Below are positions 1 to 4,597 of a stretch of DNA of 5,434 nt, piece by piece. The stretch comes from DASYYE01 sp035946955 (lineage in GTDB: Bacteria > Actinomycetota > Actinomycetes > Streptosporangiales > Streptosporangiaceae). The stretch covers positions 1-5,434 of the forward strand of contig DASYYE010000390.1 of assembly GCA_035946955.1 (NCBI GenBank). Reading direction: 5' to 3'. Position 1 is the first letter of the stretch, and the number at the start of each line of letters is the position of its first letter. The position numbers were made by a program, and so were the translations under genes. The notes beneath the pieces were generated by a model. It saw only the letters and a program-made list of their open reading frames with translations, did no database searches and was not told the DNA's origin.

Positions 1-526
1 CCCCGACGTAGGAGGGGCCCTCGGCCAGCACCACGTCACCAGGGTCCAGGAAGATCTTCGCGACCAGGTCGAGCGCCTGCTGTGAGCCCATTGTGACGAC
101 CACTTCGTCCGGGTGGGCGCGGATCCCCTCCAGCGACATCACCTCGCAGATGCGTTCCCGCAGCTCCGGGTCACCCTGGGCGATGCCGTACTGCAGCGCC
201 ACCTCGCCCCGGTCGCGCACGAGCTGGCCGGCCATCTCACCGACCGCGTCCAGGGGCAGTGCGGTGATGTAGGGCATGCCCCCCGCCAGCGACACGATCT
301 CCGGCCTGGCGGCTACCGCGAAGAGTGCCCGGATCTCGGAGGCGACCATCCCTTGTGCGCGGGCGGCGTAGCGGCCCGCACTGGGGTCGAGCACCGACCC
401 GTGCGGGGCAGCCGCCTCAGCCGCCCCGGCAGCAGCGGCAGGGGCCACCGGCTGGGCGTCTTCCGGGCCGTGACTGGGCTCGGCTGGGGGGCTGGTCCTG
501 GGGCTGTGCTCATGATTGGCCGCCAC
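1..526 (-). CDS. PLP-dependent aminotransferase, class I/II fold (N-terminal part, cut by window edge)
   Basis: The visible 175 residues are the N-terminal part of a fold-type I, PLP-dependent aminotransferase of the broad 2-aminoadipate/MocR-like group, which moves amino groups between amino acids and 2-oxo acids in the cytoplasm. Seen: an Ala/Pro-rich, probably disordered extension (about 1-50), then the family signature IVSLAGGMPYITALP (77-91), YGIAQGDPELRERI (113-126, the usual substrate-binding Y-G region) and TMGSQQALDL (145-154), whose G-S-Q-Q segment binds the PLP phosphate. The catalytic lysine and C-terminal domain lie beyond the left edge. The GTG start at 526 is chosen because AAGGAGG lies 4 nt upstream. 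An in-frame ATG at 349 (residue 60) has no properly spaced ribosome site. The gene diverges from the acetyltransferase. The substrate cannot be told from this part. Confidence 0.88.
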   Translation of the reverse strand, partial: MAANHEHSPRTSPPAEPSHGPEDAQPVAPAAAAGAAEAAAPHGSVLDPSAGRYAARAQGMVASEIRALFAVAARPEIVSLAGGMPYITALPLDAVGEMAGQLVRDRGEVALQYGIAQGDPELRERICEVMSLEGIRAHPDEVVVTMGSQQALDLVAKIFLDPGDVVLAEGPSYVG

Positions 527-530
527 GGTC

Positions 531-537
531 CCTCCTT
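531..537 (-). promoter_or_regulatory. Ribosome binding site of the aminotransferase gene
   Basis: On the minus strand a perfect AAGGAGG, inside a longer purine run, is followed by GACC and then GTG at 526. This site decides the start codon: the ATG at 513 is in another frame and the downstream in-frame starts have no comparable site. Confidence 0.8.
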
Positions 538-678
538 CTCCTCGGCGGGTTACCATGTCAGAGTACGGGGCCCTCGGGGGTGTGGCCCCGGGTTGGCCCA
601 GTATCAGCCGTGACCGGCGCCGATCGCGGCTGGGGGCCCTTGGTTGCTGTGACACCCACAGGGCAGCGAAGGAGACCT

Positions 679-684
679 GGAGGG
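679..684 (+). promoter_or_regulatory. Ribosome binding site of the acetyltransferase gene
   Basis: GGAGGG lies 5 nt upstream of GTG 690. It supports starting the acetyltransferase there, rather than at the in-frame ATG codons at 516 or 555, which have no purine-rich site. The protein from 690 begins directly with the conserved LTLDNLDDLP segment. Confidence 0.75.
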
Positions 685-689
685 TACCG

Positions 690-1307
690 GTGCCGCGCCG
701 TCTCGCTAGCCTCACACTGGACAATCTTGACGACCTGCCACGCAAGTGCCGCAGGTGCGTGTTCTGGGAGCTCGACCCCGTCAGCCTGGCGCGTGCCCAC
801 GAGGTAGGTGACCCCTCGCTGGAGAAGGAGGCATGGCTGTCCTCCACCCTCCTGGAATGGGGGAGCTGCGGCAAGATCGCCTACGTGGACGGTGTGCCAG
901 CGGGGTATGTGCTCTACGCGCCACCGGCCTACGTGCCGCGCTCCATCGCCTTCCCCACGAGCCCGGTCAGTGGCGACGCCGTCCTGCTGATGACCGCCAT
1001 GGTGCTGGACGAGTTCCGGGACGGCGGCCTTGGCCGCATGCTGATCCAGGGCGTCGCCAAAGACCTCACCCGCCGTGGTGTCAAGGCGATCGAGGCGTTC
1101 GGCGACCGCCGGGAGGGGGAGACCTCCTGCGTGCTGCCAGCCGACTACCTGCTGGCGGTGGGGTTCAAGACGGTGCGCCCCCACCACCGTTTCCCCCGGC
1201 TGCGGCTTGAGCTCAAGACCACCGTGTCATGGCGGGAAGACGTGGAAGTCGCCCTCGAACGGCTGCTGGGCTCGATGACCCCCGAACGCGCCCTGCGCCC
1301 CGCGTAG
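690..1307 (+). CDS. GNAT-family N-acetyltransferase (Rv3916c-like)
   Basis: A 205-residue cytoplasmic protein expected to move an acetyl group from acetyl-CoA to an unknown acceptor. Seen: an N-terminal LTLDNLDDLP segment (8-17), a CxxC pair in CRRCVFWELDP (20-30), a central beta-strand/helix region, and GNAT motif A around MVLDEFRDGGLGRML (104-118), whose R-x-x-G-x-G loop (110-115) holds the CoA pyrophosphate. Further on are C-V-L-P-A-D-Y-L-L-A-V-G-F (147-159), typical of the GNAT C-terminal region, and a charged C-terminal helix (180-193). Cysteines are at 20, 23, 60 and 147. Homologues next to trxA and parB are widespread in Actinobacteria; I know of no settled substrate. The gene converges on trxA, with a stem-loop between them. 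The start is GTG, supported by GGAGGG 5 nt upstream. Confidence 0.85.
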   Translation: MPRRLASLTLDNLDDLPRKCRRCVFWELDPVSLARAHEVGDPSLEKEAWLSSTLLEWGSCGKIAYVDGVPAGYVLYAPPAYVPRSIAFPTSPVSGDAVLLMTAMVLDEFRDGGLGRMLIQGVAKDLTRRGVKAIEAFGDRREGETSCVLPADYLLAVGFKTVRPHHRFPRLRLELKTTVSWREDVEVALERLLGSMTPERALRPA

Positions 1308-1318
1308 GGGTTGCGTGA

Positions 1319-1375
1319 CCGCTGGTTAGTGTTCGGAAACAACTGGTCGAGAGAAGTTTCCGAACACAACCGCGG
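1319..1375. terminator. Long stem-loop between convergent genes, probable bidirectional terminator
   Basis: A perfect 12-bp inverted repeat, GTGTTCGGAAAC (1329-1340) and GTTTCCGAACAC (1356-1367), encloses a 15-nt loop. Pairing continues outward as GGTT/AACC (1324-1327 with 1368-1371) and CCGC/GCGG (1319-1322 with 1372-1375). Only T1323 and A1328 are left unpaired in one arm, giving 20 base pairs in all. It starts 11 nt after the acetyltransferase stop and ends 20 nt after the trxA stop, where a shared terminator for two converging transcripts belongs. No U-run follows on either strand, which is common in high-GC actinobacteria. A regulator-binding operator is less likely, since both genes end here. 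Confidence 0.75.
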
Positions 1376-1395
1376 ACTGGCGCAGCAGGACGCTG

Positions 1396-1719
1396 TCAGA
1401 GGTATTCGGCAAGCTCGCGCAGCAGGGCTGACTTCGAGCGCGCCCCGACGAGTTCCTTGACCACCTGTCCGTCCTGGAACACCCCCAGCGTCGGGATGTT
1501 CAGGATCCGGTACTTCTGGGCGGTCTGGGGGTTCTCGTCCACGTTCAGCTTCACCACGTCGAGCTTGTCGCCGTGCTCGGCAGCGATCGCCTCGAGCACC
1601 GGGGCGATCATCTTGCACGGGCCACACCACTCAGCCCAGTAGTCCACGATGACGGGTTTGTCGCTCTTCAGGACGTCGGCCTCGAAACTGGCGTCGGTCA
1701 CGATCTTGGTCGCACCCAC
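1396..1719 (-). CDS. trxA: Thioredoxin
   Basis: A complete 107-residue thioredoxin, the usual family length, which reduces disulfides in cytoplasmic proteins such as ribonucleotide reductase and peroxiredoxins. Seen: the buried acidic residue D26, the active site WCGPCK (31-36, catalytic C32 and C35), the cis-proline loop IPT (75-77), and the closing strand and helix (VFQDG onward). There is no signal peptide or extra domain. The start is GTG with GGAAGGAAGG 4 nt upstream. It lies 35 nt after trxB on the same strand and is not fused to it, unlike the TrxB-TrxA fusion of Mycobacterium leprae. It is most likely co-transcribed with trxB from the redox-stress promoter at 2721-2746. Transcription probably stops at the stem-loop at 1319-1375. 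Confidence 0.97.
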   Translation of the reverse strand: MGATKIVTDASFEADVLKSDKPVIVDYWAEWCGPCKMIAPVLEAIAAEHGDKLDVVKLNVDENPQTAQKYRILNIPTLGVFQDGQVVKELVGARSKSALLRELAEYL

Positions 1720-1754
1720 GGTGCCTTCCTTCCGCTCGTTGCGTTCGGGTCCAC

Positions 1755-2684
1755 TCAGGACGTATGTTCCGCGAGGTAGCGCTCGGCGTCGATGGCAGCC
1801 GCGCAGCCGGTCCCGGCGGCCGTGACCGCCTGCCGGTAGGTGCGGTCCACGACATCACCACAGGCGAACACGCCCTCGATCTCAGTCCTGGTGGAGGGCT
1901 GCTCGACGAGCAGGTAGCCGTCGGGGTCAGTGGCAAGCTGGCTCGTGAAGAGCTCACTGCGGGGCTCGTGGCCGATCGCCACGAACAGCCCACCCACCTC
2001 CAGCGTGCTCTCCTGCCCCGTCACGGTGTCACGCAGTGCGAGCGCGGTCACCCTGTCCTCGCCAAGGACCTCGGTCACCTCGCTGTTCCAGCGGAAGTGG
2101 ATCTTTTCGTTGGCGAAGGCGCGCTCCTGCATGATCTTGGAAGCGCGCAGTGTGTCACGCCGGTGCACCACGATGACCCGGCGCCCGAAACGGGTCAGGA
2201 ACAGGGCCTCTTCCATGGCCGAGTCACCGCCGCCGACCACCGCGATCTCGTGGTCGCGGAAGAAGAACCCGTCACAGGTCGCGCAGTAGGACACGCCATG
2301 GCCAGCGAGCCGCTTCTCACCAACGGCCCCCAGCTCGCGGTACTTCGAGCCGGTCGCGATGATCACGGCGCGCGCCATGTGTGTGTCACCTTCCACCATG
2401 ACCTGCTTTGGCCCGGCGCTCAGGTCCACGGCGGTGACGTCATCCGGCACCAGTTCCGCGCCGAAACGCTCGGCCTGCTTGCGCATCGCGTCCATCAGGT
2501 CAGGGCCCAGGATCCCGTCGGGGAAGCCTGGGAAGTTCTCTACGTCCGTGGTGTTCATGAGGGCGCCGCCGGAGGTGACGGAGCCTTCGAACACCAGCGG
2601 ATGCAGTTGCGCGCGGGCCGCGTACAGGGCCGCTGTGTACCCAGCGGGGCCCGACCCGATGATGATTACGTTCCGGGTGGTCAC
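1755..2684 (-). CDS. trxB: Thioredoxin-disulfide reductase (NADPH, FAD)
   Basis: A complete 309-residue low-molecular-weight thioredoxin reductase that passes electrons from NADPH through FAD and a redox disulfide to thioredoxin. Seen in order: FAD dinucleotide loop GSGPAG (10-15); ENFPGFP segment (49-55); ATG motif (110-112); redox centre CATC (134-137); NADPH loop GGGDSA (151-156) with HRRDTLR (174-180), whose arginines favour NADPH over NADH; second FAD motif GVFACGDVVD (271-280); and the closing YRQAVTAAGTGCAAA (283-297). All catalytic elements are present. The start is GTG at 2684; a purine run GAGGGAGAGG lies 11 nt upstream, a rather long spacing, but the protein begins correctly two residues before the first beta strand. 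It is the first gene of the trxB-trxA operon, with a SigR/SigH-type promoter upstream. Confidence 0.97.
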   Translation of the reverse strand: MTTRNVIIIGSGPAGYTAALYAARAQLHPLVFEGSVTSGGALMNTTDVENFPGFPDGILGPDLMDAMRKQAERFGAELVPDDVTAVDLSAGPKQVMVEGDTHMARAVIIATGSKYRELGAVGEKRLAGHGVSYCATCDGFFFRDHEIAVVGGGDSAMEEALFLTRFGRRVIVVHRRDTLRASKIMQERAFANEKIHFRWNSEVTEVLGEDRVTALALRDTVTGQESTLEVGGLFVAIGHEPRSELFTSQLATDPDGYLLVEQPSTRTEIEGVFACGDVVDRTYRQAVTAAGTGCAAAIDAERYLAEHTS

Positions 2685-2720
2685 TGCACCGTTTGCCTCT
2701 CCCTCGGCTGCACCGGCGTC

Positions 2721-2746
2721 AACCGATCCTAGGCCCCCGAGATTCC
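2721..2746 (-). promoter_or_regulatory. SigR/SigH-type promoter of trxB-trxA
   Basis: On the minus strand GGAAT (2746-2742) is followed, after exactly 18 nt, by GTT (2723-2721). This matches the known consensus GGAAT-N18/19-GTT of Streptomyces SigR and the closely related mycobacterial SigH, the sigma factors for disulfide stress. trxBA is a classic target of both. The element ends 36 nt upstream of the trxB GTG, so the leader would be roughly 30 nt. The sigma gene itself is not in this window. A TTGACG just downstream (2722-2717) has no matching -10 and overlaps this element, so I give it no weight. Confidence 0.75.
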
Positions 2747-2834
2747 CCCGCGAGCCGAAGGGCGCGGCGCCGCCTGGACTGACGAGCGTCCCCGCGAGCC
2801 GCAGGGGCGCGGCGTCGCCTGGACTGAGGAGCGA
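2746..2834. repeat. Tandem repeat A, two copies of 44-45 bp
   Basis: Two adjoining imperfect copies, 2746-2789 and 2790-2834, each begin CCCCGCGAGCCG and contain CGCCTGGACTGA followed by GAGCG. They differ at a few bases plus one inserted G. Each has a palindromic core: GCGGCGCCGC at 2764-2773 is perfect, and GCGGCGTCGC at 2809-2818 has one changed base. The first copy directly touches the GGAAT of the trxB promoter. There is no supported reading frame. The core resembles intergenic palindromic repeats of high-GC genomes, but I cannot name a family. Confidence 0.7.
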
Positions 2835-2873
2835 GGAGCGAGCGCAGCGAGCGAAGGAGCGACGAGGGAAGAC

Positions 2874-2889
2874 GGCGCCTCCAGGCGCC
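2874..2889 (-). terminator. Hairpin in repeat B copy 1, possible terminator
   Basis: A 6-bp all-GC stem, GGCGCC, with a 4-nt loop. Read on the minus strand it is followed by the pyrimidine-rich GTCTTCCCTC. It lies between the anti-sigma gene and the trxB promoter, where it could stop transcription from the sigM operon. There is no U-run, and function is inferred only. Confidence 0.35.
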
Positions 2890-2948
2890 CCGGAGACGAG
2901 CGGGCTGGCAGGGCGAGCGAAGCGAGCGCAGGAGCGAGGAGGGAAGGC

Positions 2949-2964
2949 GGCGTCTTAAGGCGCC
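2949..2964 (-). terminator. Hairpin in repeat B copy 2, possible terminator after the anti-sigma gene
   Basis: GGCGTCTT/AAGGCGCC forms an 8-position palindrome beginning 15 nt after the anti-sigma stop codon. On the minus-strand transcript it is followed by the pyrimidine-rich GCCTTCCCTCC. One position pairs as G-U only in plus-strand RNA and is an A/C mismatch in the minus-strand RNA, which weakens the terminator reading. Confidence 0.35.
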
Positions 2965-2979
2965 CGGAGGCGAGCGGGA

Positions 2980-3921
2980 CTAGCGCAGTGACAATCGGGT
3001 GAGCACGTCAGGGTTGCCTGCGGAACAGCCCGCACCGACCACGATCACCTGGGTGCCAGTGGCGGTGGCCGGCATGACGATCACTGTCGCTGGCTGCCCA
3101 CGGTAGTGTGCCGTGTCCACGATCCGCGGTCGGCGGCCGCCTGTCGCCGCCACCACGCACGTGTTCAGCCGCGCGGACGCACCAGACATCTGCTGGGTAG
3201 CCGGAACGGGCCCGTTTGTCCAGCCTGGCTGGCGAGTCCTGGCTGGAACAGGCGCGTGCATGCCATGGGGCACGGAGTGGTCCGCGAGCAACGTATTGAC
3301 CTGTGCTGCCAGCTCCCGGGGCTGGTAGTCGGTGTGGCTGGCCACTACCTGATAGCCAAGCGCCATAGCGCCCAGCGCAGAACCGGCCGGAGCGGCAGGG
3401 CTGTTGCCCTGTCCCTCTATGGCGTGGTCGGACTTCGCGTTGACCGCGCCACTCGGGGCGTAGCTGGCGGAAGTGCCATTGGAGAGCAGCCGGACCAAGC
3501 CGTAGCCGCCACCGGCCGCCACCGCCACCGCCGCGGTGGCAGCGGCGACCCGCAGGACCACGCCGGTCCACGGCCGGCTGGGGCGCGGCGTTTGCCGCCG
3601 CTGGTGTGTCCGGGTGCCGTTGGGCACGGCCGGCTGGGGCGCGGTGGCCTGGGGCGCGCCCACGGCGGTCTGCGGGGTGGGCTGCGCGGCCCGGGTGGCT
3701 GCCTCGGCGGCCAGGGCCGACTCGATCCGTGTGGTCAGCTCCGCGGGCATGGGGGGCATGGTGACGCTGGCCAGCAACGTGCTCACCTGCGCCAGGCCGG
3801 CATCTGCCGCTGCGCAGCGCGGGCAGCCTGACAGGTGAGCCGCGACCCGCGCCGCCCGGCGGCGGTGCAGCAGTTGCTCGCGGAAGGCAGCCAGGGTATC
3901 TGGGTCAGGGTGGCCCCTCAC
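2980..3921 (-). CDS. Membrane anti-sigma factor with zinc-finger domain (RsmA-like, partner of SigM)
   Basis: A 313-residue single-pass membrane protein expected to bind and hold SigM at the membrane until a signal releases it. Seen: a cytoplasmic zf-HC2/ZAS-type domain with H29-x3-C33-x2-C36, the usual zinc ligands of anti-sigma factors; a Pro/Ala/Gln-rich linker (about 78-117); one hydrophobic helix (about 119-146); and an exterior region of about 165 residues with only two cysteines, C255 and C299, which could form a disulfide. The GTG at 3921 overlaps the sigM stop as GTGA, a 4-nt overlap pointing to translational coupling; AGGAGGT lies 11 nt upstream. The longer in-frame extension inside sigM is a shadow. 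Position and type correspond to M. tuberculosis Rv3912 (RsmA). The signal sensed is unknown. Confidence 0.85.
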   Translation of the reverse strand: MRGHPDPDTLAAFREQLLHRRRAARVAAHLSGCPRCAAADAGLAQVSTLLASVTMPPMPAELTTRIESALAAEAATRAAQPTPQTAVGAPQATAPQPAVPNGTRTHQRRQTPRPSRPWTGVVLRVAAATAAVAVAAGGGYGLVRLLSNGTSASYAPSGAVNAKSDHAIEGQGNSPAAPAGSALGAMALGYQVVASHTDYQPRELAAQVNTLLADHSVPHGMHAPVPARTRQPGWTNGPVPATQQMSGASARLNTCVVAATGGRRPRIVDTAHYRGQPATVIVMPATATGTQVIVVGAGCSAGNPDVLTRLSLR

Positions 3922-4592
3922 GGTACGCGCCCACCTCCTCTTTCCCCAGGTGAGACGCGCGCGGTGGCTGTTCGGTTCCCGTCGTGGGGAGCCGGGTTGC
4001 CCGGTGCGGGTGACAGCGGGCCGCTGGCTCGTGTCTCCCGCAGGTGGGCCAGTTGGGGCAGGAGCCTGGCACGGCCGCGGGCACAGCGGCTCTTCACCGT
4101 GCCCACCGAGATGCCGAGCACGGCCGCGGCATCGGCGACACCGTAGCCGAGCATGTCCACGAGGACCAGGGCCGCACGCTGGTCGGGCGGAAGCGCCCGC
4201 AGGGCGGCCTGGACCTCCAGCGAGACCTCGGCCGTGGCTGCCTCGTCGGCCCCGGGTCTGTGGGCGGCCAGCGCGTCCATCGCCTGCTCGTCCAGGCCAG
4301 CCGATGTTGGGCGGGAGGCCCGGCGGCGCAGCCGGTCGAGGCATGCGTTGACGACGATGCGGTGCAGCCAGGTGGTGACCGCCGCATCGCCGCGGAAGCC
4401 TGCCGCCTGCCGGAATGCCGAGACCATCGCATCCTGGAGGGCATCGGCCGCCTCGTCGGGGTCGCCCAGGGTACGGACGGCCACCGCCCACAGTCGTTCC
4501 CTGTGGCGGGTGAACAAGGCACCGAACGCGTTGGTGTCACCACTGACGTGCCGCTGGAGCAACTCCGCGTCGGCCGGCTCCTCACCAGCCAT
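3918..4592 (-). CDS. sigM: ECF RNA polymerase sigma factor SigM
   Basis: A 224-residue group 4 (ECF) sigma factor that directs RNA polymerase to a stress regulon. Seen: region 2 (about 10-91) with the D-A-L-Q-D core-binding motif (50-54) and the TTWLHRIVVNACLDRLRRR helix (73-91, regions 2.3-2.4) that recognises the -10 element; a variable linker (92-125); region 4 (about 127-184) with LPPDQRAALVLVDMLGY and the helix-turn-helix VADAAAVLGISVGTVKSR (152-169) for the -35 element. A Gly/Pro/Ser-rich tail of about 40 residues (185-224) looks disordered; the anti-sigma ribosome site lies within its coding sequence. The ATG start is 5 nt after the preceding stop, with only a weak GAGG, so translation is probably coupled. 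Identity rests on synteny with Rv3911 as well as the domains. Confidence 0.9.
   Translation of the reverse strand: MAGEEPADAELLQRHVSGDTNAFGALFTRHRERLWAVAVRTLGDPDEAADALQDAMVSAFRQAAGFRGDAAVTTWLHRIVVNACLDRLRRRASRPTSAGLDEQAMDALAAHRPGADEAATAEVSLEVQAALRALPPDQRAALVLVDMLGYGVADAAAVLGISVGTVKSRCARGRARLLPQLAHLRETRASGPLSPAPGNPAPHDGNRTATARVSPGERGGGRVP
3933..3939 (-). promoter_or_regulatory. Ribosome binding site of the anti-sigma gene, inside sigM
   Basis: AGGAGGT on the minus strand lies 11 nt before GTG 3921, within the last codons of sigM. It supports GTG 3921 as the start and implies that the anti-sigma factor can be translated alongside SigM. The spacing is longer than ideal, which fits coupling through the GTGA overlap. 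Confidence 0.6.
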
Positions 4593-4597
4593 TGGCC

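Larger units (their letters stand above)
527..689. other. Divergent intergenic region between aminotransferase and acetyltransferase genes
   Basis: These 163 bases must hold the promoters of both divergent genes. Apart from the two ribosome binding sites I see no convincing -35/-10 pair. On the minus strand there is a GATACT hexamer (600-605) resembling a -10 element, but nothing like TTGACA lies 16-19 bases upstream of it. No GGAAT/GGAAC-type ECF sigma element and no clear inverted repeat were found. An open frame runs through this region into the acetyltransferase frame (ATG at 516 and 555), but it lacks ribosome sites and conserved sequence, so I treat it as non-coding. Confidence 0.5.
2838..2980. 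repeat. Tandem repeat B, two copies of about 68-69 bp at 75-bp spacing
   Basis: Copies at about 2838-2906 and 2913-2980 share, in order, a GCGAGCG(C/A)AGCGAGCG(A/C) stretch, AGGAGCGA, GAGGGAAG, a palindromic core, and GGAG(A/G)CGAGCGGG. The cores differ in sequence but both remain palindromic: GGCGCC-TCCA-GGCGCC (2874-2889) and GGCGTCTT/AAGGCGCC (2949-2964, one non-Watson-Crick position). The second copy ends at the stop codon of the anti-sigma gene. The GAGCG-rich background differs in base pattern from all neighbouring genes. Confidence 0.7.

Noticed and set aside
600..605. GATACT on the minus strand as a -10 element for the aminotransferase gene
   Set aside because: No matching -35 sequence is present at 16-19 nt spacing, so a promoter cannot be supported.
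516..689. N-terminal extension of the acetyltransferase from ATG 516 or ATG 555
   Set aside because: Neither ATG has a ribosome site, the added residues look like random GC-rich translation, and ATG 516 would overlap the aminotransferase start. GTG 690 has GGAGGG 5 nt upstream and begins at the conserved segment.
1335..1358. GGAAA...GTT inside the convergent stem-loop, resembling a SigR element
   Set aside because: Spacing and sequence deviate from the consensus, it arises from the palindrome itself, and no gene starts downstream on either strand.
1764..2732. A 322-residue plus-strand open frame antisense to trxB
   Set aside because: It has no recognisable domain and no good ribosome site, and lies opposite a fully intact trxB. 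Long antisense frames are normal in high-GC coding DNA.
2359..2958. A plus-strand open frame running from antisense trxB through the repeat cluster
   Set aside because: Composition is that of the repeats (Arg/Ala/Glu-rich, RAKRAQERG-like), with no domain or start signal; it is a by-product of stop-poor GC-rich repeats.
2980..4491. A 503-residue open frame extending the anti-sigma gene upstream through sigM
   Set aside because: The part upstream of 3921 overlaps sigM in another frame, is low-complexity Gly/Arg/Pro, and has no ribosome site. The GTGA overlap gives the natural start.
4475..4500. GGAAC-N16-CGTC on the minus strand inside sigM, resembling an ECF (SigM-type) promoter
   Set aside because: It lies within codons for the conserved ERLWAVAVRT segment of region 2, so codon constraint explains it. 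A transcript from here would lack the sigM start. One such match is also not surprising in a high-GC window.
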